From: Conidiobolus incongruus B7586
Taxonomy: Eukaryota; Entomophthoromycota; Entomophthoromycetes; Entomophthorales; Conidiobolaceae
Length of the DNA stretch: 12,286 nucleotides
Assembly (NCBI GenBank): GCA_000697335.1
Contig: JNEM01011171.1
Location: forward strand, 1-12,286
Direction: 5' to 3'
A program made the translations under genes and the position numbers. The notes beneath the pieces are model-generated. The model ran no database searches and was not told the DNA's origin. It worked only from the letters and a program-made list of their open reading frames with translations. Positions 1 to 8,836 of the stretch are shown in pieces. Within the stretch, counting starts at the first letter, position 1; each line of letters begins with the position of its first letter.

Positions 1-350
1 ATTAACTATAAATTATATAATTAATTTATACTTATATAATTAAATTAATTGTATAAATAGCATTGAATTATCTAATAAACTAGGTTTTTCTTTTTTTTCT
101 CAATTCTTACTATTTTTTACTTTTACACTATTTTAAAAATTAAGACTATATTCTATTAATATTATAAGATATTAACACTACCTAATATAAATTTTAATAT
201 ATTAGTGATTCATCTTAGTTTAAAGCTTAATTAAACTTTGTTTATACTTACACACTATAGCTATATTATATTATTATATTCTATACACACTACTTTTATA
301 TTAAGTTTTCCTCTATATTATATTAGTTTAACTACCACTATACTTATATA
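1..350 (+). repeat. 5' LTR of the chromovirus (left edge not resolved)
   Basis: Bases 1-350 align without net gaps to 5303-5652, with 24 mismatches by my manual count. The match runs to the first base of the window, so the LTR may start further left. No clear TG...CA ends are visible. A TATA-like TATAAATAG (52-60) and an AATAAA (74-79) sit close together, as expected of an LTR promoter and polyadenylation signal. Both are also present in the other copy. Confidence 0.88.
52..79 (+). promoter_or_regulatory. LTR TATA-like box and AATAAA signal
   Basis: TATAAATAG at 52-60 is followed by AATAAA at 74-79. The same pair is at 5354-5362 and 5376-5381 in the 3' LTR. Conservation of both copies and their spacing fits a core promoter and polyadenylation signal, but in DNA this AT-rich either hexamer could occur by chance. 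Confidence 0.35.
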
Positions 351-1620
351 GTAACAGTAATAAAACTATTAAAAACTTACTAGAAATTAATAACTATCTA
401 TATTAAACTTAATCATTATTATTTAAAAATTCATCTATAATCTATTTTATTTAAATTTAACACTATATATTATAATACCACCAAAAAAAATACCCTTATA
501 TTATTTTAATAATGATAATAGTTTAATTACTATATAAATCTAAGATTTTAATCTTTAAAAGTTTATTACCTTCTAAAAAACTTATATTAAACAACTTCTT
601 ATTAAAAAAATATGTCTTAAAGAGTTTAAATCTAACAAACCAACTATTTCACTATAATTAATATATTAAACCACTTCTTTAATATCTTTAAAAACAAATT
701 AACTATATATAATAGTTTTAAAAACTTCTATAAGCTTAAAAACTACTTTAAAAATATAAAGAATTACTTTAATTTAATTTTAGATAAAGATTTAAAGAAT
801 ATCTTTAAATTAGCTATTTTTTTCTAGAAAAATCTATTTATATTGGGTAGTTGATTTATTACAAGTTTAATCTTAAAGAATCTTTAAGAAGATAACTTAT
901 TATAAAAATACAAACTTTTAAACAATTAGAAAATGCTTTTAAAAAGAAGTATTATTTAAAAGATTAAATTTAATTAATAAGAGAAAAACTTTTTTAGCTT
1001 AAATAAAAAACTTCTATAAAATAACTAATTGAGAAATTTAATGAGATATGTTTAAATATACTAAATATTACTAAAGAATAAATCCACAAACTATTATAAT
1101 ACCTTAACTTTTAAGTAAAGCTTTAGTTAGTTAATAGAGAATACTTTAATAATATATTTTTTTCTAACATTTATAATATAGCAATTATAATTGATAATAT
1201 CCTTTACTTTATAATTAAATTTTCCTATCTTAAAAATTAATCTTTTAAATTTTACTTTAACCTACTTAAATTTTAAATGATAAATGTTTCTACTTTAAAG
1301 CTTCATAAGAAAATCTTTAGTGAAAAAGTTAAAACCTACTTAAAAATAAATAAAGGTTGTTATTATTACTAAAAAACTTAAGTTAACTATAAAGCTAATA
1401 AATACCCTTTAAAGAAACAATATTTATTTAATTTTTAATAATTTTAACTTACTAACCATAAATCAAACTTGAATAATATTAATATAACTTTAAAATTACC
1501 CCTTTTACAATTAGTTAGCTGATTCTAATCTAATCTATAAAAGTTCTAATAGACTACTGATTTTACAAATTAAATTATATATACTAGAGAAATCTAACTG
1601 ATTAAACTATTAGAAACTAG
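351..1620 (+). mobile_element. Chromovirus fossil: leader and Gag-like region
   Basis: This is the stretch between the 5' LTR and the protease remnant, where Gag lies in this family. It is heavily decayed. A Cys/His-bearing patch near 1340-1410 resembles the position and spacing of a nucleocapsid zinc knuckle. No primer-binding site can be recognised directly after the LTR. The Gag assignment rests mostly on position. Confidence 0.4.
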
Positions 1621-1629
1621 AAATATTCT

Positions 1630-1800
1630 AGTAACTAATTTACCTTGTAATTTTTTACCTTTAACTATTATTCTATTGTTTGTGTTAATTAGTTTTTTTA
1701 TAAATATACTTGTTAGTATTTTAATTAATTCTAGTTGTTTTAATTATATTATCTCTTTTTTTATTATTATAAAGTTATTTTTACCTACTTAAAAAAGTAA
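1630..1800 (+). mobile_element. Chromovirus fossil: aspartic protease remnant
   Basis: One + frame shows the hydrophobic beta-strand pattern of a retropepsin: a leading strand, then a short segment resembling the active-site loop near 1720, then a continuing strand. It lies between the Gag-like region and reverse transcriptase, as in Ty3/gypsy elements. The similarity is weak and leans on order. Confidence 0.4.
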
Positions 1801-2299
1801 CTTAATAATTAAATATGTTAACAACTTAATAAAATAAACATTTGGTACTATATTTAAATACTTATTATTACCCCCTAACTATTCCCAATATATTAAATTC
1901 CTAGTTGGTAATATTAGTTATAATTTTATATTAGGTTAAAATTAGTTTAAATATTATAGTTTTATATCTATAAATATTACTTTAAAAAGCTACAAATTTA
2001 TTTTTTTTACATTCTAAAAAAATTAGTAGAATTAATCTTAAAAAACTTATATTACCCTACTATAAAATTATTAAATACTATACCTAATATTAACTCTATA
2101 ATTATATCAAATAATTTTATTATTATAAACAAAAACTAATGTAAAAAACTAATTAAAAACTTTAATAATTTATAAGGATATATATTTGTTTATTACTTAT
2201 TTATTAATACTTTATCTATTAATTTCAATAAAGTTATATCTAATAATTACTTCTTATATAATATAATAAGTTAATTTGCTAATGTTTTTGAATTTATAG

Positions 2300-3040
2300 A
2301 TAAATTATCTTTTAAACATAATATTAAATATAAAATTAAATTACTCTTTAGTATACAACTATACTTAAAGTTTATTTACCATCTATCTCTTAAATAATAT
2401 TAAACTTTAAAAGAAGAAATCTAAAAACTACTTAAAAATAAATATATTAAACTTTTTTCTTTACTATAAAAATTTCTAATCTTCTTTATAAAAAAAACTA
2501 ATGGTGGTTAAAGATTATATATTAATAATTATGTTTTAAACTCTAAAACTATTAAGGATAAAACTTTATTATTAAACCTATATAATATTAAAGATAAACT
2601 ACTTAAATCAACTATATTTACTAAATTAAATGTTAACAATAAAAATTATAACATTAGAGTTAAAGAAAATTTTATCTTTTTAACTACTTTTAATATTCTT
2701 TTAGGTTACTATAAATTTACTGTTATAAACTTTAAATTATGTAATACTTTTGTAATTTTTATTTAATTTATCAATTCCTTTTTTAATCTTGTTTTTAATA
2801 ACTTTATTATTATATACTTTAATAATATTTTAATCTATTTAAAAACTAAAAAAGAATATATTTAACATATTAATTAAATTTTTTAAATTATTTAAGAACA
2901 TAAATTATTTTTAAAATTATTAAAATATATCTTTAATACCTATTTTATTTTTTTCTATGGTTATATTGTTTCTTTTTAAAAAATTAATATTAATTTAACT
3001 AAACTTAATGGTGTTAAAGTTTTTATTATATTTATAAACA
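2300..3040 (+). mobile_element. Chromovirus fossil: reverse transcriptase remnant
   Basis: This is the best-preserved part of the element. Family landmarks appear in order: the start of the polymerase fold near 2350-2480, the fingers/palm region near 2500-2700, the catalytic box near 2805-2835, and after it the long helix with an EHKLFLKL-type motif near 2890-2930, followed by the conserved glycine-rich turn. These features separate Ty3/gypsy from Ty1/copia. The region is broken. Confidence 0.78.
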
Positions 3041-3049
3041 AAAATTAAC

Positions 3050-3690
3050 TTATGTTTATATTTAAATTATTAAATTACTTTAAAGATTTCATTGATTCTT
3101 TTATTAAACTTACTACTCCTCTTATTAATTTCTTAAAGAAAAACTCTTTTTTTGAATAAACCCCACTATATACTTTCTGTATAAATGTTTTAATTTTCTA
3201 TATTACTAATGTTTTTGCTTTATTTATCTTTAATTTAAAACTACCTACTATTATTTTTACTAACTCTAATTTTTTTACAATTAGTAAATAATTAACCTAG
3301 TTTAAATTTAATTTATATTTTACTTTATAACTATAAGATAAAATAATAAATAAGGGAGAATAAGTTAAGTTTAACTTTATAAATGTTACCTTAAAATTAA
3401 TAACATTCTAGTTAAGAAAAAATAAAACTAGCTAAATTAAAATACCTAGTTTATAAATAAAAACTTTTTACTTTAGTAGAAATAATTAAAAATCACTTAT
3501 ATTTCTTATCTTATAACTTTTTCTTAACATTTACAAATTATAAATCACTTATCTACTTAAATACTTAAAAGTATTTATTAAAAAAATAAGTTAGATAGAT
3601 TAAAACTATCTAAGCTTATTTTTTCTTTATTCAATATCTTTTAGATTAATAAAATTATATTTTAGATAATTTATTAAAAAAACTTATATA
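3050..3690 (+). mobile_element. Chromovirus fossil: connection and RNase H remnant
   Basis: Directly after reverse transcriptase there is a YF.DF-like connection and a PL..LKK-like segment near 3085-3145, typical of the link to RNase H in gypsy elements. An RNase-H-like beginning follows near 3190-3290. The rest is too decayed to place beyond order, and the segment near 3590-3690 probably corresponds to the end of RNase H. Confidence 0.55.
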
Positions 3691-3879
3691 TCTACCTTTT
3701 TATTCTAATTATAAAAATCCAACAAATATTAACTTAATAATTATTAATAAAAGAAATAAAGAATTTATTAAATTATTTTAAGAAATATTGTTAAATAATA
3801 ATTTCTTTATTTTAGTTAAAGAAGAACTCTTTAAACTATTAGAAAACTAATTAAAATATATCAAAAGATTTAAAATTAT

Positions 3880-4650
3880 CAATAACTTACTATATTATAA
3901 TAATTGTCTATATATTCCTAACATTCTTAAAATTTAACAAATAATATTTAATGAATGTTATAACTTACTTGTTAAAAAACATTAAAACTAGTTAAAAACT
4001 GCTAAGAAAATTAAAATAAAGTATCACTAACCTTCCCTAGTTAAATTAGTTTAGAAATACACTAATACCTGTTATATATGCTAAAGAACTAAATATAATA
4101 CTCAACTAAAATATAATAAACTTATTCTTTTACAAGTCCCTAATAAAATTTAATAACAAATTTAATTTAATTTTATAGAAATTCTTAAATCAACAAATAG
4201 TTATAATAACTTACTAATTATAATTGATTCATTTTCCAAATATATTTATTTTATTTTTTATTTCAAAACTTCTATAACTAAAGATATTACACAATTATTA
4301 TTCTCTAATATTTATACCTACTATAAAATTCCACAAACTATTGTATTTAATAAAAATATACAATTTAACTCTTAATTCTAGAAGTTACTATCTTTTTCTT
4401 TTAAGATTAACTTAACTATATTTACTATTAATTATTACTAAACTAATAAACTTATTGAAAAAACTATTAAAACCTTAAAGTAAATAATTAAAGCTTATAT
4501 TAACACTAATCAATTAAATTAAAATACCTATATCTACCAACTCTAATATTTATTCAACACTTTTATCAACAAATTAATAAGTTTTAATTTTTTTTATTAA
4601 TTATAATAAACATCTTAAATAATTACTTTAAAACTTTAAATCAACTTATT
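3880..4650 (+). mobile_element. Chromovirus fossil: integrase remnant
   Basis: A zinc-binding (H2C2-type) N-terminal part is suggested near 3890-4080. The catalytic core follows near 4150-4500, where an IID.FSKY-like strand and later core motifs of the retroviral integrase family can be made out. Integrase downstream of RNase H confirms the Ty3/gypsy order. The remnant is heavily broken. Confidence 0.65.
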
Positions 4651-5049
4651 TTTAAACATTATTGAATTTTAATCTAATATTAAATATATTAATTCCTTTA
4701 TTAAATTTAACTTAGAAGAAAATTAAAAGATTATAGAATAACAATACTTAAAGTTATTTAGAAATCCTCTTAAATATAAAATTAACATGTTTGTATACTT
4801 AGAAAAATCTACTTTTAAACTTACCCTACTTAAATCTAGCTTAAATCCTAAATACTTATTATTATATTATAATCTTTATAAAATTTAATCTATTAATTCA
4901 AATTTTAAAAATATTATCTTAGAATTACCTCTAACTTTAAAGATTAACTTTACTTTTTATATATTTAAAATTAAACCATATTTTAAAGATTTTAACATTT
5001 TTTTTAATTGATTAAAATCTCTAAAAATAAATTTAATTATTAATTAAGA

Positions 5050-5215
5050 TAGAGAAGAAGAATACTATGTTAATTACATAATTAAATTTAAATTTGTTAG
5101 GAATAAGCTTTATTTTTATATAAAATAGATAGGTTATCTTATTGAAAAAGTTATATAAAAACCCCTAGAAAATATTAAAAATACTTTAGCTTACTATACC
5201 TATTTGTAAAAAATT
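5050..5215 (+). mobile_element. Chromovirus fossil: C-terminal chromodomain remnant
   Basis: After the integrase, one + frame shows an acidic lead-in, the strand pattern of a chromodomain, and a final PLENIKN-like helix start near 5160-5185. A chromodomain at the integrase end defines chromoviruses and in live relatives directs insertion to methylated-histone chromatin. The call rests on position and a partial motif match. Confidence 0.55.
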
Positions 5216-5302
5216 AAAGAATGTGTTTCTTCTAAAAAACTTACTAATGGAGTATTAAAAAACTAGTTCTTTAAATTCTTATATATATTTTCATATAATC
5301 TA

Positions 5303-5652
5303 ATTAACTATAAATTATATAATTAATTTATACTTATATAATTAAATTAATTATATAAATAGTATTAAATTATTTAATAAACTAGGCTTTTCTTTTTCTT
5401 CTCAATTCTTACTATTTTTTACTTTTACACTATTATTAAAATTGAAACTATATTCTATTAATATTATAGGATATTAGCACTACCTAATATAAATCTTAAT
5501 ATATTAGTGACTCATCTTAATTTGAAGCTTAATTAAACTTTGTTTACACTTGCACACTATAGCTATATTATATTACTATGTTCTATATACATTACTTTTA
5601 TATTAAGTCTTCCTCTATATTATATTAGTTTAACTACCACTACACTTATATA
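5303..5652 (+). repeat. 3' LTR of the chromovirus
   Basis: This copy matches 1-350 at about 93% identity, with the TATA-like box at 5354-5362 and AATAAA at 5376-5381. The match ends at 5652: the next base differs from the one after the 5' copy, which fixes the inner/outer border there. The left border is uncertain because the partner copy is cut by the window; the LTR could begin some tens of bases earlier. No convincing polypurine tract is left upstream. Confidence 0.88.
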
Positions 5653-6100
5653 TAAAGTTTATTTAAGATATTTTTAAAAATTTTAGTTAATTATTTTTTT
5701 TCAATAATAAAATTTTTTAATTTATCAGTTAATTTTCAAAAATCAAAAAAAAATTAAATTAAAATAAATTATAATATATTAACTAAAAAATATCATTATT
5801 ATAATTGATACTTGATTATTAAGTAATATATTTTGAATATGATAAATATTGAATAAATTTATATTTTTATATCTAAACCAAATTAAAATTATTTAAATAT
5901 ATTAATATATCATAACTGTAATAATTTATAATATTATTTTGATATTATTACCATAAAAAATATCTTTATCAAGTATCTCTATATAACTAATATTTTTATA
6001 TTATTGGTAATAATATAATATTATTTAATATTAAAATCATTTTTATTTTATTTTAAAATTGACTATAATTGGATCAAAAGAATATTTGATGTTATAAGTT

Positions 6101-6137
6101 TAGAAATCAATTATTAAGTAAAATTAGTTGATTTCTA
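6101..6137. repeat. Hairpin: 10-bp perfect arms, 17-nt loop
   Basis: TAGAAATCAA (6101-6110) and its exact reverse complement TTGATTTCTA (6128-6137) flank a 17-base loop. The arms contain a little G+C, but in DNA this AT-rich a perfect 10-bp pair is not strong evidence of function. Confidence 0.5.
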
Positions 6138-6255
6138 TATATAATCTTTAATATCACTAATATATTATTGTTTATTGACATAATAAGGTTATTATTAATA
6201 TAAATCATATTCCACAAAGTATGACTAATTTATTTAAAAATAAATAAACTAAAAT

Positions 6256-6284
6256 ATAATTAATATAATTAATATAATTAATAT
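6256..6284. repeat. Short tandem repeat, ATAATTAAT x about 3.2
   Basis: Three exact copies of the 9-base unit run head to tail from 6256, followed by a partial copy. This is a simple minisatellite-like repeat from slippage in AT-rich spacer. No function is implied. Confidence 0.8.
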
Positions 6285-7379
6285 CATTTATTAAAAACAT
6301 TAATGAATAAAATTCCATTTTATTTGATATTTAGTTATCATATAATATTAACCTAATAATAAATATTTTGTTAAATAAAATGAAATTAATATTCTCATCA
6401 TTACCATGATGATTATTATCCAATTGAAAATTGATCATAATTTGAATAATATATTCTATATTAATCTTAGACCTGAAGATGGATATAATATATATTGTGA
6501 GTTTTAAAATTCCAAAAAAAAATTCAGCTATAAATTTAACTTCAAGTTAGAATTACTGTCATTTTAATATATGTGTATTTAATTTAAAGTTAATTGAAGG
6601 AGATTTAACATTTTGATTTCAAATAATATAATTATTTATATCAAGTATTGCCATCATTTTAAAATTATCTATGAGCTAAGTTATGTAATATGTAGTATTA
6701 AAATTGCTAATATAAATTAATAAATAATTTAAAATAGTAAAATAGAAATTGAATATTTAAAAAACGCGATCTGATAAATCAAACTCTCGGACCAATATTT
6801 TTTGAACATTTTATTCTTCAATAATTATATTTCTATTCAACTTTTGAGAATGTTGAGTTAATAATTATTGAATATTACCATGAAAATCTTTTTATTAAAA
6901 TTCTTTGCCCTGAAATCAAGATAATTTGTATTTTCGGAACTTTTAATAGTATATAATGGCTCTTTTGAAGCGGAAAATATATGAGAAAAAATGATGAAAT
7001 TTAGAAAAATATATGATGTCAATTTAAGAATATTATTTAGTATAATGACTTATCCTTAAAATGTTTTAATACATATTTCACTAGTAATTTATTAAAAATC
7101 CAAAAAAAAAATCGAAATTGATAAAAATATGATGTAAGAATAAAATATACCTATTCCATTAACAAAATCTCATATTTTATATTTCAATATTTCAAGTATG
7201 CCATTTATTCAAAGTAAAATTCACAAATTTTCAAATTAAAAAATATTCTTGGTAATCAATAAGCATTTGATTTTTAGCAATTAAATATAATTTGATTGAT
7301 AATTTTAACAAATAAAATTCATTTATCACGAGAGTATAATTTTTTATTGAATAATTGTCATCTTTCTAATATTTTTTAT

Positions 7380-7506
7380 ATGATAAAATTAATTGTTCAT
7401 ATATTGGGTACCTTATGGATATTATTTAGATGGAAAAATAGTGATGAGTTAAAAAGGAAAGATTATATTTTTCTAGTGGATGATAAGGCTAACAAATCAT
7501 TTCTAA
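7380..7506 (+). CDS. Possible unidentified exon (weak)
   Basis: An ATG at 7380 opens a frame running to a stop at 7512-7514; the frame is open upstream to at least 7296. It has a hydrophobic stretch (about residues 2-15 after the ATG) followed by a basic and acidic segment (RWKNSDELKRKDY), a pattern like one membrane helix plus a cytoplasmic loop. Just before the stop is a consensus splice donor, GTGAGT at 7506. A matching branch-like GCTAAC near 7533 and acceptor TTTTAG ending at 7584 would define a 79-base intron, but the frame after it closes within a dozen codons. Open frames of this length are expected about once by chance in this spacer. I do not recognise the protein. Confidence 0.15.
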
Positions 7507-7558
7507 GTGAGTAGCCAACTATATTATCGCGCAGCTAACAACTATATCTCGAGTATAT

Positions 7559-7641
7559 GTGGTATATTTGATATTCTGCTTTTAGCATTGATCGAAATAT
7601 TCTCATTATTTATAATATAAGCAGATAATGGTATATACCAC
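7559..7641. repeat. Imperfect inverted repeat (23-nt arms)
   Basis: Arm 7559-7581 and arm 7619-7641 pair at 18 of 23 positions around a 37-base loop. The outer nine (GTGGTATAT with ATATACCAC) and the inner seven (TCTGCTT with AAGCAGA) are exact and contain more G+C than the surroundings. It could be a remnant of a small hairpin-type (MITE-like) repeat or a structured RNA. Its left arm lies inside the candidate intron 7506-7584. Confidence 0.55.
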
Positions 7642-8069
7642 GATTTAAACGATTCTGTTTAATATTTTGAAATCATTTTTTAATAATTAAGTAATTTTAA
7701 AGTGAAATGATTTAAAAATTAAATCGACATCTATCTATATTATGATCATTGATTGACGATATTAAACATGATTTAAGCAATAATAAATATTGCATCAAAA
7801 TATTTCAAGTATAATTATCATAATATTAAACATATATTATATATTTAATAAATTATACACAGATTATGTTAAATATAAAGAATAATTCAAACTTTTATTA
7901 ATATAAGTCAGATTTGTATTAAAAATTAAACAGCTAATATTCTCATCCTTATTATTAAGGGTTCAAATATGTTAATATTGTCCTTTTCATTATCTATCAA
8001 GTTATTAAAATTTAAGTAATAGTTTGATTACTTACCTTTAAAATACTTAATATACATAATTGTGGTTAA
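7642..8069. other. AT-rich spacer
   Basis: I see nothing convincing here. It contains another TCAAGTAT copy at 7805-7812 and a 29-codon open frame at 7930-8016 (+) without supporting features. Confidence 0.6.
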
Positions 8070-8328
8070 TTAACTATTTGCGCCTATTATTTATATTACA
8101 AAGAAATTAATAAATACCTCCTCTGTGTGGATGAAATCTTACATACTAATCAAGAGATATATAATTATAGGATGAGTGATTACATGAAAAAAATTACTAA
8201 ATTTAGAGTTTTATTGGATATTTTACTGAGAGAGAGAATTTACCCATGAGTGCTTAGCTCTTCAAGACCTGTTAAAAATTAAAAACTATCATTTAATGTG
8301 GTTTAGTTTATTGTTAATCCTCATTTAA
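8070..8328 (+). pseudogene. Possible decayed coding patch (function unknown)
   Basis: Two overlapping open + frames, 8070-8249 (59 codons, first ATG at 8172) and 8230-8328 (32 codons), meet at a GA dinucleotide run (five GA units, 8228-8237). A change of one GA unit would connect them, so a slippage frameshift in an old host gene is a fair reading. The sequence is richer in G+C and less repetitive than the spacer around it. The second frame has an EFTHECLALQDLLKIKNY stretch that faintly recalls an RGS-domain helix (EF.xE...F), but I cannot confirm this. Frames of this size arise by chance here, so the whole call is weak. Confidence 0.15.
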
Positions 8329-8665
8329 ATAATAATATTGACTAACATGAATATGTTAAATTTTGATTAATTTCACTATATTTATCCATTATTAATGGTT
8401 ATTGGTGTAAAAACTTTGATTTTATTTTATTTACAAGATTTTTATTTGAGAATTTTATGAATTTAAAATTTGTAAAACTTTATTACATGCGTTCATTTTT
8501 AATAACAATTAAAAGTTTCTAAATTACATAATACAGAGAAGAAAATAATAATAAAAATACTTTTGATTGTAATATTGAACAATATAACAAATATTCAAAT
8601 GATTTCAACACTGGGATATGATGGGATAAAAGAATGAAATAATCAAGATCTCTGATCAAGTTTAG
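8329..8665. other. AT-rich spacer
   Basis: No gene is recognised. A 28-codon hydrophobic open frame at 8374-8457 (+) and a branch-point-like TGACTAAC near 8340 are the only notes. Neither has a partner that would support a gene. Confidence 0.5.
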
Positions 8666-8836
8666 ACTGTCTCAAGGAGATTCAATAAATACTGCCAATT
8701 TCTATTATTCTGCAGATTCACTTATTCATACTTAGGTATACTTTTATCAACTTTAACATATGCTGTGGACATATATATCAATTTATTCCTTCTGGTCATC
8801 CTTTTTAGCATACAATCAATCACGCATTACTACTAA
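8666..8836 (+). CDS. Possible unidentified exon, membrane-like (weak)
   Basis: A 56-codon open frame begins right after an acceptor-like TTTAG (8661-8665) and ends at TAA 8834-8836. It has no ATG near its start, so it could only be an internal or last exon. A basic beginning (SRRFNKYC) is followed by two hydrophobic stretches at about residues 11-31 and 37-49, suggesting membrane segments. The patch is near 30% G+C, closer to the LRR gene than to the spacer. In AT-rich DNA random frames are also hydrophobic, and the opposite strand holds a rival reading (8722-8826). I do not recognise a family. Confidence 0.15.
   Translation, partial: TVSRRFNKYCQFLLFCRFTYSYLGILLSTLTYAVDIYINLFLLVILFSIQSITHYY
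8722..8826 (-). pseudogene. Possible fatty acyl-CoA reductase-like remnant (weak)
   Basis: On the - strand an open frame from 8826 to the stop at 8724-8722, with ATGs at 8811 and 8799, contains KLIYMSTAYVKVDKSIP. The hVSTAYvn....ip motif is the active-site Ser/Tyr strand region of the NAD_binding_4 domain of fatty acyl-CoA reductases, and a basic helix just before it also fits that family. I could not find the N-terminal glycine-rich nucleotide motif on this strand up to 9540, nor a convincing continuation. It is either a small, decayed scrap or a coincidence. Confidence 0.18.

Larger units (their letters stand above)
1..5652 (+). mobile_element. Ty3/gypsy chromovirus fossil (LTR retrotransposon)
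   Basis: Two direct repeats of at least 350 bp flank about 4.95 kb of interior. Weak but ordered similarity in the three + frames gives a Gag-like part, aspartic protease, reverse transcriptase, RNase H, integrase and a terminal chromodomain, which is the order of Ty3/gypsy chromoviruses. The left LTR is already in progress at base 1, so the true left edge and any target-site duplication lie outside the window. The element is broken throughout, with dozens of breaks, and cannot encode anything now. LTR divergence is about 7% (24 differences in 350, 22 of them transitions). That suggests an old insertion, but deamination-type decay would make it look older than it is. Composition is extreme: very AT-rich, no CG dinucleotide, and G far rarer than C on this strand. 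The family call is firm; the exact ends are not. Confidence 0.88.
5653..7379. other. AT-rich spacer, no gene recognised
   Basis: About 1.7 kb without a supportable gene. The first 1.1 kb (to 6764) has no CG dinucleotide, like the element beside it, while from 6765 CGs recur. It holds a 9-bp tandem repeat (6256-6284), a hairpin (6101-6137), an 11-bp inverted pair (5681-5691 with 5778-5788), and copies of TCAAGTAT (5969, 6641, 7192, plus an inverted copy at 5808). A 33-codon ATG frame lies at 6406-6507 (+) and overlaps a GTGAGT splice-donor-like site at 6497. At this base composition such a frame is expected by chance and I do not call it. Confidence 0.6.

Noticed and set aside
1-5652. Reassigned stop codons as the reason the retroelement cannot be read
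   Set aside because: The LRR gene in the same window uses CAA and CAG for Gln, runs 546 codons without TAA, TAG or TGA and ends in TAA. The element's state is better explained by age and AT-directed decay.
5681-5788. An 11-bp inverted pair (TTTTAGTTAAT / ATTAACTAAAA) as transposon ends
   Set aside because: The arms are almost purely A/T and do not extend in either direction, so chance is sufficient.
6406-6507. A 33-codon ATG frame with a splice-donor-like GTGAGT near its end
   Set aside because: Candidate acceptors downstream lead into stops within a few codons, and the length is within chance expectation.
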